The notes under the pieces: generated by a model
Database searches by the model: none
Seen by the model: only the letters and a program-made list of their open reading frames with translations
Told to the model about the DNA's origin: nothing
Shown: positions 43,822 through 53,264 of the stretch, in pieces
How positions within the stretch are numbered: the first letter of the stretch is position 1
How the letters are laid out: the number at the start of each line of letters is the position of its first letter
Assembly: GCF_028736175.1 (NCBI RefSeq)
Contig: NZ_CP117880.1
Coordinates: 3,968,001-4,032,000 of the forward strand
DNA length: 64,000 bases
Direction: 5' to 3'
Source of the DNA: Sphingobacterium oryzagri
GTDB taxonomy: Bacteria; Bacteroidota; Bacteroidia; Sphingobacteriales; Sphingobacteriaceae
Translations under genes and position numbers: made by a program

Positions 43822-44958
43822 ATGCAAGTATATTTTGATAATGCCGCGACGACCCCGCTGGAACCTGAGGTGATTAAAGTCATGACCGAAGCGATGCAGG
43901 AAAGTTTCGGCAACCCATCGTCTATTCACGCGCATGGACGGCAGGTAAAAACCATTGTTGAAAAAGCTAGAAAAACTCTTGCCGCATTGTTGAAAGCGTC
44001 GCCATCTGAAATATTCTTTACCTCGGGCGGAACGGAAGCCGACAACATGGCCATCGTTCGTTCGATCATTGATCTGGGCATCACGCATGCCATCACCTCG
44101 CCTCTTGAACACCACGCGGTTTTACATACGCTGGAAGAGCAGGAAAAAAGAGGACATATCCAGTTAAGCCTGGTTCGGATAGATGAACAAGGTAATGTTG
44201 ATCTTGCACACTTACGGGAATTGCTGGCAAACCATCCGCGAACATTTGTTTCGCTAATGCACGCCAACAATGAAATTGGTAATTTAACAGATATCAAAGC
44301 CGTCTCGGCTATATGCCAAGAGTTTAATGCGGTATTTCACTCGGATACAGTGCAAACGATGGGACACTACGTGCACGACCTCACGGACTTGCAGATCGAC
44401 TTTATTACGGGAGCAGCGCATAAATTTCATGGGCCAAAAGGTGTAGGCTTTCTATATATAAACGGTCGGAACAAAATCCATCCGTTGATCTATGGTGGTG
44501 CGCAAGAACGTAATATGCGTGGCGGCACGGAAAATGTGTATGGTATTGTGGGTTTGGCCAAAGCGCTAGAGCTGTGTTATCAGGAAATGGATATACACCA
44601 GCAGCACATTCAAGGATTAAAAGACTACATGATCGGGGAATTGAAAAATGCATTGCCCGGTATTGCCATCAATGGCAACAGCGAGGCTAGCCAATCCTTG
44701 TATACCGTTTTAAATGTATCGTTGCCGCGCACGGAAATAGCCGACATGCTGTTATTCAGTTTAGATATCGCCGGCATATCGGCATCTGGAGGTAGTGCTT
44801 GCAGCTCCGGATCTGAAATTGGAAGTCATGTGCTACGTGCCTTAAAATGTGACAGCGAACGTCCATCTGTGCGCTTTTCTTTCAGCAAATATAATACGAA
44901 AGAAGAAGTGGATTTTGTCGTGAAAACCCTTAAAGAACTTTGCGAAAATCATAGCTAA
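43822..44958 (+). CDS. Cysteine desulfurase, IscS/NifS type
   Basis: This 378-residue PLP enzyme takes sulfur from cysteine for iron-sulfur clusters or tRNA thiolation. The PLP lysine is K201 (G-A-A-H-K-F-H-G-P-K-G). The persulfide Cys is C327 in S-G-G-S-A-C-S-S-G, the group I (IscS/NifS) loop. No iscU or scaffold gene is adjacent. An intrinsic terminator and a repeat array follow. Confidence 0.95.
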   Translation: MQVYFDNAATTPLEPEVIKVMTEAMQESFGNPSSIHAHGRQVKTIVEKARKTLAALLKASPSEIFFTSGGTEADNMAIVRSIIDLGITHAITSPLEHHAVLHTLEEQEKRGHIQLSLVRIDEQGNVDLAHLRELLANHPRTFVSLMHANNEIGNLTDIKAVSAICQEFNAVFHSDTVQTMGHYVHDLTDLQIDFITGAAHKFHGPKGVGFLYINGRNKIHPLIYGGAQERNMRGGTENVYGIVGLAKALELCYQEMDIHQQHIQGLKDYMIGELKNALPGIAINGNSEASQSLYTVLNVSLPRTEIADMLLFSLDIAGISASGGSACSSGSEIGSHVLRALKCDSERPSVRFSFSKYNTKEEVDFVVKTLKELCENHS

Positions 44959-44965
44959 TTAAAAG

Positions 44966-44992
44966 GACTTCTTACGAAGTCTTTTTTTTTTT
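44966..44992 (+). terminator. Intrinsic terminator after the cysteine desulfurase
   Basis: GACTTC-TTAC-GAAGTC forms a tight 6-bp tetraloop hairpin followed by eleven T. Confidence 0.88.
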
Positions 44993-45059
44993 GTGCAGAT
45001 AGGTAAAAGAGTTGTTGCTTCAATCGATTGAAACGACGGTTGTTTTGTTTGACTCCATT

Positions 45060-46290
45060 GCCTTGTTTTGCGTCGACTAAAAACGCGTTAGATATCGCGA
45101 GCGTCCACAACTTCGCATAGCAATAATAACAAAAATGTCTCATGCAGTAGATTGACCTCAGCGAGGTCATAGATTTATAGAAAATTTATACGATTTCTTT
45201 TTTCGACTCCGTAGGAGTCGTATGTTGCTTTTGTCCCTCGCCGGGACGGGGACTTCCTTTTGAAGGCCAAAAGGAAGCAAAAGCCTTTTGTTTCATCGAG
45301 GCGATTTGTCGCACGTAGCCTTCCCACACAAGCCAATTGACGCGCGGGCTAGAAATTGTTATAAAAAAATTTTACAAGAATTTTTTATAACAATTTCTCA
45401 TGCCTTCCCATCGCAAATCCTGCGTCAATTGCTTGTTTTCCATCGCTTGATGAAACGTGGATGATGTTGTTCGAGGAGCGTTTAATATAGCGAGCGTTCA
45501 CGATTTTAGCAAGCGATAATAAAAATGTCTCAAGTGGATTGACCCCGGCCGGGGTCATATGTTTATAGAAGATGCTTATTTTTTATTTCGACTCCGTAGG
45601 AGTCGTATGTCGCTTTTGTCCCTTTCCGGGACGGGGACTTCCTTTTGAAGGCCAAAAGGAAGCAAAAGCCTTTTGTTTCATCCCAGGCGATCTTTCGCAC
45701 AAATCCTTCCCACACAAGCCAATTGACGCGCAGGCTAGAAATTGTTATAAAAAATTTTTACAAGAATTTTTTAATAACAATTTCTCATGCCTTCCCCTCA
45801 CACATCCCGCGTCAATTGCTTGTCTCCCATCGCTTGATGAAACGTTGATGATATTGTTCGAGGAGCGTTTAATATAGCGAGCGTTCACGATTTAGCAAGC
45901 GATAATAAAAATGTCTCAAGTGGATTGACCCCAGCCGGGGTCATATGTTTATAGAAGATGCTTATTTTTTATTTCGACTCCGTAGGAGTCGTATGTCGCT
46001 TTTGTCCCTTTCCGGGACGGGGACTTCCTTTTGAAGGCCAAAAGGAAGCAAAAGCCTTTTGTTTCATCCCAGGCGATCTGTCGCACCATCCTTCCCACAC
46101 AAGCCAATGGACGCGCAGGCTAGAAATTGTTATTAAAAAATCCTTTGGTATTTTTTAATAACAATTTCTCATGCCTTCCCATCGCAAATCCTGCGTCAAT
46201 TGCTTGTCTCCCATCGCTTGATGAAACGTTGATGATGTTGTTCGAGGAGCGTTTAATATAGCGAGCGTTCACAACTCCGCATAGCGATAA
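45060..46290. repeat. Hairpin array 1: three tandem units of about 385 bp
   Basis: Three units repeat with a 385-386 bp period, measured between the CGACTCC hairpins at 45204, 45589 and 45975. Left to right each unit has hairpin A (TGACCTC/GAGGTCA type), hairpin B (CGACTCC-GTA-GGAGTCG), hairpin C (GTCCC/GGGAC), hairpin D (CTTCCTTTT/AAAAGGAAG), an outer CAATTGACGC/GCGTCAATTG pair enclosing the AT-rich hairpin E (45352-45397, 45738-45784, 46123-46169), and a tail with CGCTTGATGAAACG. The array lies between the 3' ends of convergent genes. It contains no convincing protein gene. Confidence 0.92.
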
Positions 46291-46299
46291 ATTGAAATG

Positions 46300-46650
46300 T
46301 CTCATGCAGTGGTGGAAAAAAAACAATAGGCGATGGCTTTTTGGGTGGAGGGTAAAGCCTAGGAATCATATCGAAATCCGCTTTAAGGGTTTCGATGTTA
46401 TTCCAGCTTTGTGAGCCTATTGCTTTTTGTGTGAAAGCTTGTGCGACAAACCACCTTCATGAGGCAGAAGAACCTTGCTTCCTTGGGTTCTTCCAAGGAA
46501 GGCCTTGCCGCGGCGAGCGGCGGAAAGGTTTGTGGGAGGGAAAAAGCGCTCACGTATTTATTTAGCTGGTTTTTGTCCCTCGCCGGGACACGGCAACACT
46601 TTTTGTATGCACACAAAAAGTACTCAAAAAAGTCCTTGCAGCCCAGACGA
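46300..46650. repeat. Array 1 end module, inverted copy of array 2 material
   Basis: About 46300-46562 is close to the reverse complement of 54480-54716, sharing a GC-rich CCGCGGCGAGCGGCGG segment and the CTTCCTTGG/CCAAGGAAG hairpin. About 46565-46640 resembles the reverse complement of 53473-53540, with a CTTTTTGT/ACAAAAAG hairpin. The copies are about 8 kb apart and not identical. Confidence 0.85.
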
Positions 46651-46774
46651 AAATACATTGCTATGCTGTTTCTTATAAAAATAAAATTCTTCGGGAATAA
46701 GAACCTGGATAAGCTAAGTATAAAACTTAGGAAGACTAAACTGAGAGGGTTTCTTTGCTCGCTGCTATCGGTGG

Positions 46775-47188
46775 TTAGTCCAACGAATGCAAAACGTAAC
46801 GTTCGGCTAAATCGCCTGTAATTTCGTTGCCCGATAAGTCGAGTTGACGAAGCTGATTAGGTTCCACTTTGTATTTGAAGTCTAAACCTTCCAAATTAAG
46901 CTCGTTCTCTTGCAAATCCCATTTTCCGGATTTCGAGAAGGCTTCAGCGCTCTTGCCTACATATACGTATTCAAGCGTGTAATCTTTATCGCTTTTGATG
47001 GTTAATACTGTTGCAATAGCTTCGCAATCTGTACAAGGTAAGTCTCCTCGATATGTACCAACAAGCCTACTTTCTGTCACCTTTCCGAATTTGTTGTTTT
47101 CAATACTCGCATTGGTGCGTGTGTTTAAGCAACTAACTAGCAAAAACAACAGTACAAAAAGTCCACTTATATATACAACAAAACGCAT
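46775..47188 (-). CDS. NlpE-like lipoprotein
   Basis: This 137-residue protein has a signal peptide with lipobox L-L-V-S-C20. The mature part has G-T-Y-R-G-D-L-P-C52-T-D-C55-E and K-W-D-L-Q-E-N-E-L-N-L-E-G, which matches the N-terminal NlpE domain with its CxxC. E. coli NlpE signals lipoprotein and copper stress to the Cpx system. A similar role here is inferred, and no CpxAR pair is nearby. Its 3' end faces array 1. Confidence 0.82.
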   Translation of the reverse strand: MRFVVYISGLFVLLFLLVSCLNTRTNASIENNKFGKVTESRLVGTYRGDLPCTDCEAIATVLTIKSDKDYTLEYVYVGKSAEAFSKSGKWDLQENELNLEGLDFKYKVEPNQLRQLDLSGNEITGDLAERYVLHSLD

Positions 47189-47256
47189 CAGCTAAGATTT
47201 TGGTTATCAATAACAAAAAAGATACCACAAAGTGTTAACAATGCACTTTACGTATA

Positions 47257-47595
47257 TCACGCATCCCAGTCGTCCTCATCAATTCCTTGCGCAAGATTAT
47301 AAGCTGCTTGCAATTCGCCTAATGCGTGCCTGTTGCGAACACGCTGTGCAATCGCCATACCTTCCCGGTAAATGACCAGCGCATCCTCCAATTGCTTTAA
47401 CTCTTCCAAATATTTGGCGTAATGGTAGTAAGTCCCCACATAGTCGGGATGCTTGGAAACCAAATCTTTAAATCCGGTCAAGGTTTTTTCCTTATCTCCT
47501 ATTTTTTTGTACTCCATGGTGAGGGCATACTTCAAAAAAGGGTCATTCGGTGCCTCTTCAAGGAAAACCAAGAGTTCTGCTATTCTATTGGACAT
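47257..47595 (-). CDS. Small tetratricopeptide-repeat protein
   Basis: From the ATG at 47595 this encodes 112 residues opening M-S-N-R-I-A-E-L-L-V-F-L. Two TPR-like helix pairs are visible (D-P-F-L-K-Y-A-L-T-M-E-Y-K-K-I-G-D and Y-V-G-T-Y-Y-H-Y-A-K-Y-L-E-E-L-K-Q). It is probably a protein-interaction scaffold with unknown partner. The C-terminus is acidic. Confidence 0.85.
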   Translation of the reverse strand: MSNRIAELLVFLEEAPNDPFLKYALTMEYKKIGDKEKTLTGFKDLVSKHPDYVGTYYHYAKYLEELKQLEDALVIYREGMAIAQRVRNRHALGELQAAYNLAQGIDEDDWDA

Positions 47596-47864
47596 ACTAT
47601 CTATCTGTATTTTCAACAAAAATACGAAAATATGACCGCTATGAAAGGAAAGAGCACTAATCGATTATCGACAAAAACACTATGCATGCATAGAAAAATG
47701 ACAATTGATTGACGGTGCAAACAAAGCGGCTATTCTTTATTAAAAACGAAAAAAAAACTTTAAATAAAATAAAAATCAAAACAAATAAGTATAAAAAAGT
47801 GTTTTTTATATAAAATTCGCAACAAACAACCTATTATTTGTCTAGATGAGGCAAGCGCTCCCTA
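47596..47864. other. AT-rich gap upstream of the etfBA promoter
   Basis: Together with the promoter and leader this gap is about 400 bp. It is strongly A/T-rich with A-runs, but no gene or clear hairpin is seen. Confidence 0.5.
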
Positions 47865-47896
47865 CTTGATTTTACCTCTAAAAATGTATAGGTTTG
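47865..47896 (+). promoter_or_regulatory. Promoter of etfBA
   Basis: CTTG at 47865-47868, a 20-nt spacer and TAGGTTTG at 47889-47896 fit the Bacteroidota -33/-7 pattern well. The predicted leader before etfB is about 95-100 nt. Confidence 0.7.
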
Positions 47897-47997
47897 TGAT
47901 AACAGCTAATAGTACAAACTTCGCGCAAGCAGGCGTTTCGCAAACGACGTCCGCTTTACGGATTTTGAGAACCTTTTAAACTTTAAAAAATAAACTG

Positions 47998-48735
47998 ATG
48001 AAAATACTTGTATGCTTAAGTAACGTTCCGGATACGACTTCAAAAATCACATTTACGGATAATAATACCGCATTTAATAGCAATGGAATTCAGTATATCA
48101 TTAATCCTTATGATGAAATTGCATTGGCCAAAGCCGTTGAACTAGCCGAAGGTGGTAAAGGAACGGTCACGGTTATCCATGTCGGAGAGGCCGCTGCCGA
48201 ACCAACCATAAGAAAGGCACTTGCGGTGGGCGCAGACGACGCTGTACGCGTTAACGCAGTGGCGCGCGACGCATGGTTCGTAGCCAACCAAATTGCGCAT
48301 TATGCAAAGGAACAACAATTTGACTTGATACTGACCGGTCGTGAATCAATCGATTATAATGGTGCACAAGTACAAGGCTTTTTAGGCGAACTATTGTCCA
48401 TCCCATCGATTTCAATAGCGAAAAAATTAACGATTAACGAAACAGAAGCTACTGTGGAACGGGAAATCGAAGGTGGTAAAGAGGTGCTTACGGTATCACT
48501 ACCAATCGTCGTGGGTACGGCCGAAGGCGTCGCAGAACCTAAAATTCCGAACATGCGCGGTATTATGACCGCAAGAACGAAACCGCTGCAAGTTGCCGAG
48601 CCGGTGGACGTGCCGTTGTTATCAAAAATAGCGCATTATGAAACGCCTCCAGCACGAGGGCAGGTAAAGCTTATTGATAAAGCTGAAATCGCGCAGTTGG
48701 TCAACTTGTTACACAGTGAAGCAAAAGTCATTTAA
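47998..48735 (+). CDS. etfB: Electron transfer flavoprotein, beta subunit
   Basis: This 245-residue subunit binds AMP and pairs with EtfA to pass electrons from acyl-CoA and other dehydrogenases to the quinone pool. It shows I-N-P-Y-D-E-I-A-L, G-R-E-S-I-D-Y-N-G-A-Q-V and G-V-A-E-P-K-I-P-N-M-R-G-I-M, matching the ETF-beta signature region. It lies 27 bp upstream of etfA under a good promoter. Confidence 0.95.
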   Translation: MKILVCLSNVPDTTSKITFTDNNTAFNSNGIQYIINPYDEIALAKAVELAEGGKGTVTVIHVGEAAAEPTIRKALAVGADDAVRVNAVARDAWFVANQIAHYAKEQQFDLILTGRESIDYNGAQVQGFLGELLSIPSISIAKKLTINETEATVEREIEGGKEVLTVSLPIVVGTAEGVAEPKIPNMRGIMTARTKPLQVAEPVDVPLLSKIAHYETPPARGQVKLIDKAEIAQLVNLLHSEAKVI

Positions 48736-48762
48736 TCTGGTCATTATTTAGCAACAATAGTT

Positions 48763-49737
48763 ATGTCAATTTTAGTATATATTGAAAACGTCGAAGGGGC
48801 TTTAAAAAAATCTACATTCGAATCCCTATCCTACGCCAAGGCAGTTGCCGATCTTACGGGAGAAACTGCAACGGCGCTGAGCATCGGCCGTGTTTCACAA
48901 GATGAATTAAACAAAGTAGGACAATACGGGATAGAAAAGGTGATTGAAGTCGACAACAACGATTTGGAAAAATTCGTTAACCAAGCTTATGCATCGGTCA
49001 TTGCTGACGTAGCGAAAAGTATGGGCGCAACTACCGTTATCTTATCCAACTCTTTTAGCGGAAAAGGCCTTGCGCCACGCGTAGCGGCCAAATTAGGCGC
49101 TGCCCTGGCCGATGGCGCGATCGCACTGCCAACCATATCGGGCGTGACCTGGCAAATACAAAAGACTGTTTTTTCGAATAAAGCCATTGCTACGGAAGAG
49201 CTGCACGAACAAAAAAAGGTGATCGCTTTAACGCCTAATAGTTTTGAAGCTAAAGAGGCGGCTGTAGCTGTAACGATTGAAAAATATGAACCGCAGCTGG
49301 CTCCAAACGATCTTTCCACAGTCATTAAAGAAATTGTTCGTGCTACGGATAAAGTTTCGTTGCCCGAAGCGTCTATCGTCGTTTCAGCGGGTCGCGGTCT
49401 TAAAGGACCGGAAAACTGGGCTATGATCGAAGAATTAGCTGATGTATTAGGCGCAGCAACGGCCTGTTCCAAACCGGTATCTGATGCCGGATGGCGCCCA
49501 CATGCGGAGCACGTAGGCCAAACCGGACTTGCGGTCAGTCCGAATCTGTACATTGCTATCGGTATTTCCGGCGCAATTCAACATTTGGCTGGCGTGAGCG
49601 CATCCAAAACCATTGTGGTTATTAATAAAGATCCGGAAGCACCGTTCTTCAAAGTTGCTGATTATGGTATCGTTGGCGACGCTTTTGAGATTGTACCACA
49701 GCTTATTGAAGCGTTTAAAGCTTATAAAAACAACTAA
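48763..49737 (+). CDS. etfA: Electron transfer flavoprotein, alpha subunit
   Basis: This 324-residue subunit has the C-terminal FAD-binding domain with S-A-G-R-G-L-K-G-P-E-N-W, P-V-S-D-A-G-W-R-P and Q-T-G-L-A-V-S-P-N-L-Y-I-A-I-G-I-S-G-A-I-Q-H, the ETF-alpha signature. It works with EtfB. A stable terminator follows immediately, so the operon is etfBA only. Confidence 0.96.
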   Translation: MSILVYIENVEGALKKSTFESLSYAKAVADLTGETATALSIGRVSQDELNKVGQYGIEKVIEVDNNDLEKFVNQAYASVIADVAKSMGATTVILSNSFSGKGLAPRVAAKLGAALADGAIALPTISGVTWQIQKTVFSNKAIATEELHEQKKVIALTPNSFEAKEAAVAVTIEKYEPQLAPNDLSTVIKEIVRATDKVSLPEASIVVSAGRGLKGPENWAMIEELADVLGAATACSKPVSDAGWRPHAEHVGQTGLAVSPNLYIAIGISGAIQHLAGVSASKTIVVINKDPEAPFFKVADYGIVGDAFEIVPQLIEAFKAYKNN

Positions 49738-49758
49738 ACAACAATTCATAAACAAAGT

Positions 49759-49802
49759 AAATGGCTAGACATCAAGAAATTGTGTTTGGCCATTTTTATT
49801 TT
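49759..49802 (+). terminator. Intrinsic terminator after etfA
   Basis: AAATGGCTAGACA pairs along 13 positions (two G-T) with TGTTTGGCCATTT and is followed by TTATTTTG. Confidence 0.8.
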
Positions 49803-49845
49803 GTCTCGAATATTTACATCTTTGTAGGAAGGTAAGGCTTTAAGA

Positions 49846-50472
49846 ATGAAGAAAATCAAATTAGATATAGTTGGGTTATCATATAGTCAAACACAATCAG
49901 GAGCATACGCGTTAGTTCTTGGTGAAATAGGAGGCAACAGACGTTTACCCATTATCATCGGTGGATTTGAAGCCCAGGCTATAGCTGTTGAAATCGAAAA
50001 GATGCAGCCTTCCCGGCCATTGACGCACGACCTCTTTAAGACATTTGCAGATAATTTCCAGATTAGTATTAAGGAAGTGTTGATTTATAACCTGATCGAC
50101 GGCATCTTCTTTGCCAAATTGATCTGCTCGGACGGTGAAAAAACCCTGGAACTGGACTCAAGAACATCGGACGCCGTTGCATTGGCCGTGCGGTTCGGTT
50201 CTCCAATCTACACGTACGACTTTATTATGGATGCCGCAGGCATCATTATTGAAAGCAACGATTTCGCTTTTCTGGAAAATATCGAAAACATTTCACCGAA
50301 AGAGAACACCTTGCAAAAAGAACCTACGCCAGAAAAAGCGCCCACCGTTCAATCGCCCTACGCAAGTCTTAGTGATGAACAACTGGAAGCTACGTTAAAC
50401 AAAGCTATAGAGGCCGAGCAATACGAAACGGCTGCAAAAATTCGCGACGAGATCGAACGAAGAAAATCCTAA
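49846..50472 (+). CDS. Bifunctional nuclease-family protein (DUF151 plus UVR motif)
   Basis: This 208-residue protein has a DUF151/BFN domain (about 1-140: L-P-I-I-I-G-G-F-E-A-Q-A-I-A; L-D-S-R-T-S-D-A-V-A-L-A-V-R), a variable linker and a UVR motif at the C-terminus (L-E-A-T-L-N-K-A-I-E-A-E-Q-Y-E-T-A-A-K-I-R-D-E-I). This fusion is common in Bacteroidota. The nuclease activity was described for plant relatives and is not confirmed for this clade. A nucleoside permease gene follows by 18 bp. Confidence 0.9.
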   Translation: MKKIKLDIVGLSYSQTQSGAYALVLGEIGGNRRLPIIIGGFEAQAIAVEIEKMQPSRPLTHDLFKTFADNFQISIKEVLIYNLIDGIFFAKLICSDGEKTLELDSRTSDAVALAVRFGSPIYTYDFIMDAAGIIIESNDFAFLENIENISPKENTLQKEPTPEKAPTVQSPYASLSDEQLEATLNKAIEAEQYETAAKIRDEIERRKS

Positions 50473-50490
50473 TTACCCTAATACAACATT

Positions 50491-51852
50491 ATGTCCATTA
50501 AATTACGATTAACCATCATGAGTTTCTTCCAGTTTTTCGTGTGGGGAGCTTGGTTAATTACAATAGCAAACTATTGGTTTGGCACGAAACAGTGGGACGG
50601 AACCCAATTTGGAGCAATATTCGCAACGATGGGCATCGCTTCTTTATTTATGCCTACGCTCATGGGTATTATTGCTGATCGGTGGGTAAATGCGGAAAAG
50701 CTGTACAGCCTCATGCACTTTCTATATGCCGCGACACTTTTTTACTTGCCACAGGTCGATGATCCGCAGCTTTTTTTCTACATCATCCTGTTAGCAATGT
50801 GTTTCTACATGCCGACTCTCGCCTTATCAAATTCCATTTCTTATACAGCATTGACAACGGGAAAATATGATCTGGTGAAAGCTTTCCCGCCTATTCGCGT
50901 GTGGGGTACGATTGGTTTTATCGCGGCGATGTGGCTCGTGAACCTCAGTGGAAATAAAGCGACCGCGCATCAATTTCATATTGCTGGCGTGGCGGCATTC
51001 GGGCTGAGTTTGTTCGCCTGGAGCCTTCCAAAATGTCCGCCGAGGAATGTTAATCGCGATAACCAATCATTGATGCAAACCTTCGGATTGGAAGCCTTCA
51101 AATTATTTGGTAATTATAAGATGGCTCTTTTCTTTATCTTTTCCATGTTTTTGGGTGGCGCCCTACAATTAACGAATGCATATGGCGATGTTTTTCTTGA
51201 CGAATTTAAGTTTTACCCGAAATATGCGGACTCCTTCGTTATTGAATATTCCACCATCATCATGTCTATCTCGCAAGTGTCGGAAACGTTGTTTATTCTC
51301 GCCATCCCATTTTTTCTAAAGCGATTTGGCATCAAGAAGGTCATGTTGTTATCTATGTTTGCCTGGGTACTACGCTTCGGTTTATTTGCTTATGGTGATC
51401 CTACCGTCGGACTATGGATGATTGTTTTATCGTGTATAGTGTATGGAATGGCTTTCGATTTTTTCAACATATCCGGTTCGCTTTTCGTAGAAACCTCCAC
51501 AAATTCGCATATTCGAAGTTCGGCGCAAGGGCTTTTTATGATGATGACCAATGGCTTTGGTGCAGTATTAGGCAGTTTATTATCTGGGTGGATAATAGAC
51601 CATTATTTTACGCTGCATTTTGCAGATCTTTCGACATTAGCCACGTATTTAAAAACCGACGTTTCTAATCAAAATCTCCTGACGTTTGTACAAAATCGTG
51701 GTGTTTCCATTCTACAAGATGGCTTGCTAAGCGGTGAAGTAATGCTCAAAGATTGGCAACACATCTGGCTTGCTTTTGCGGGCTACACCTTGGTAATCGC
51801 TATTTTATTCGCTTTGCTGTTCAAGCATAAGCATGAAAAATCAGCGTTATAA
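50491..51852 (+). CDS. NupG/XapB-like nucleoside:H+ symporter
   Basis: This 453-residue MFS protein has twelve predicted helices and the nucleoside-permease opening L-R-L-T-I-M-S-F-F-Q-F-F-V-W-G-A-W. It also has D-L-V-K-A-F-P-P-I-R-V-W-G-T-I-G-F-I-A and R-S-S-A-Q-G-L-F-M-M-M-T-N-G, typical of NupG-family members. It probably imports nucleosides. It may be co-transcribed with the preceding nuclease-family gene and ends at a terminator. Confidence 0.88.
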   Translation: MSIKLRLTIMSFFQFFVWGAWLITIANYWFGTKQWDGTQFGAIFATMGIASLFMPTLMGIIADRWVNAEKLYSLMHFLYAATLFYLPQVDDPQLFFYIILLAMCFYMPTLALSNSISYTALTTGKYDLVKAFPPIRVWGTIGFIAAMWLVNLSGNKATAHQFHIAGVAAFGLSLFAWSLPKCPPRNVNRDNQSLMQTFGLEAFKLFGNYKMALFFIFSMFLGGALQLTNAYGDVFLDEFKFYPKYADSFVIEYSTIIMSISQVSETLFILAIPFFLKRFGIKKVMLLSMFAWVLRFGLFAYGDPTVGLWMIVLSCIVYGMAFDFFNISGSLFVETSTNSHIRSSAQGLFMMMTNGFGAVLGSLLSGWIIDHYFTLHFADLSTLATYLKTDVSNQNLLTFVQNRGVSILQDGLLSGEVMLKDWQHIWLAFAGYTLVIAILFALLFKHKHEKSAL

Positions 51853-51863
51853 AAAATGAAAAG

Positions 51864-51892
51864 GATGGCCGAAAGCCATCTTTTTCATTTTT
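51864..51892 (+). terminator. Intrinsic terminator after the nucleoside permease
   Basis: GATGGC-CGAAA-GCCATC forms a 6-bp stem followed by TTTTTCATTTTTT. Confidence 0.75.
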
Positions 51893-51894
51893 TG

Positions 51895-51902
51895 TATATT
51901 TG
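51895..51902 (+). promoter_or_regulatory. Predicted -7 box of the mscS-type gene
   Basis: TATATTTG matches TAnnTTTG and lies 9 nt before the ATG at 51912, directly after the previous terminator. No TTG is found at -33. Confidence 0.5.
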
Positions 51903-51911
51903 TCTGTTGAT

Positions 51912-53264
51912 ATGGAAAAAACAAACTTTATTAACATACCTTCCTTAGAAAAAAGCTTAATATATGATTGGTCATTTGGCAGAATAGCTACGCTAGGTTT
52001 ACCCGACGAGCTTACCCATGTCGTGGCATCGAGCTTGTTGTTATTAGCGACGTTGATCCTGCTGTTGACAGCCGATTTTATCAGCCGCAAAATTATCAAG
52101 GCGGTGTTCGTAAAACTGATTAAAAGGACGACAGCAACCTGGGATGACAAACTACTTGACAATAAGGTGCTCAACCACCTTAGTCACCTGATTCCAGCGT
52201 TTCTTGCGCAACAACTCCTCCCAGCGATATTTATCGGATTTCCCAATTTCACCGCTTTATTAATCAAGGGTCTCTCGGTGATCACCACGATTTTGGTCTT
52301 CCAATTGTTCAATGCCTTACTAAAAACCGCGCGCGATATCTTAAAAACGTCAAAGGCTTTTGCGGATAAACCGATTGATAGTTATCTACAGGTCGCTCAA
52401 TTATTTTTCATGTTTGTATGCGGCACGATCATCTTCTCGATCGTCACGGGCAATTCACCTTGGTCATTCCTGGTGTCTTTGGGTGCTGCATCGGCCATCT
52501 TAATGTTGGTTTTTAAAGATACGATTCTTGGCTTTGTAGCGAGCATACAGGTATCAGCAAATGATTCTGTACGTGTAGGTGACTGGGTAGAGATGGCAAA
52601 GTATGGTGCAGATGGCGATGTAATACAGATCAACCTAAATAACGTAAAAGTCCAAAACTTCGATAAAACGATTGTCTCTATCCCGACGCATACTTTGCTC
52701 ACCGACTCGTTTAAAAACTACCGGGGAATGCGTCAGTTTGGCGGCAGACGCATAAAAAGGGCCATTAATATCAAGATTTCATCCATACGGTATCTGGACG
52801 AAGAAGAAATCAAGAATCTACGTAGGATTGATTTATTAGCGCCATATATTGAAGAAAGACAGCAGGAAATTGAGCAATACAACCAAGATGTTCAGGCCGA
52901 CGCGGCTATGCCGGTAAACGGTAGACGTATGACAAATATCGGCTTGTTTAGGGCTTACATCACGCGCTACATACAAAACAACCCAAATGTACATCAAGAT
53001 CGAATGCTGATGGTAAGGCAGCTTGCACCGACCGAGCATGGTCTTCCATTGGAATTATACATGTTTGCGGCCAGCACCGAATGGATTTTTTATGAAAATA
53101 CGATGGCTAATATCTTTGACCACCTATTTGCAGCGATTAAATATTTTGATCTGGAAGTTTTTGAATTGCCGGCTTCCGATGATCTTCGACAGTTGCTAAA
53201 AGCGCAGTTTACGAAAAACAATGCCGATCGCTACAGTCCAGAGGTTTCGGAGAACTTGCAATAG
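51912..53264 (+). CDS. MscS-family mechanosensitive channel
   Basis: From the ATG at 51912 this encodes 450 residues. Four or more membrane helices (about 28-225) end in a pore-lining TM3-like segment with Gly/Ala spacing (L-V-S-L-G-A-A-S-A-I-L-M-L-V-F-K-D-T-I-L-G-F). An MscS beta domain (V-R-V-G-D-W-V-E-M; G-D-V-I-Q-I-N-L) and a larger cytoplasmic part follow. It resembles YbdG-type members, which protect against osmotic downshock. It ends directly before array 2. Confidence 0.9.
   Translation: MEKTNFINIPSLEKSLIYDWSFGRIATLGLPDELTHVVASSLLLLATLILLLTADFISRKIIKAVFVKLIKRTTATWDDKLLDNKVLNHLSHLIPAFLAQQLLPAIFIGFPNFTALLIKGLSVITTILVFQLFNALLKTARDILKTSKAFADKPIDSYLQVAQLFFMFVCGTIIFSIVTGNSPWSFLVSLGAASAILMLVFKDTILGFVASIQVSANDSVRVGDWVEMAKYGADGDVIQINLNNVKVQNFDKTIVSIPTHTLLTDSFKNYRGMRQFGGRRIKRAINIKISSIRYLDEEEIKNLRRIDLLAPYIEERQQEIEQYNQDVQADAAMPVNGRRMTNIGLFRAYITRYIQNNPNVHQDRMLMVRQLAPTEHGLPLELYMFAASTEWIFYENTMANIFDHLFAAIKYFDLEVFELPASDDLRQLLKAQFTKNNADRYSPEVSENLQ

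Noticed and set aside
45572..45877. Open frames of 60-151 codons throughout array 1 and array 2 on both strands
   Set aside because: They follow the palindromic DNA, overlap each other in opposite frames, have odd composition and show no family motifs. Repeats in the DNA explain their similarity.
48987..49553. 188-codon open frame on the minus strand
   Set aside because: It is antisense to etfA, whose signature motifs are intact. No promoter or family support.
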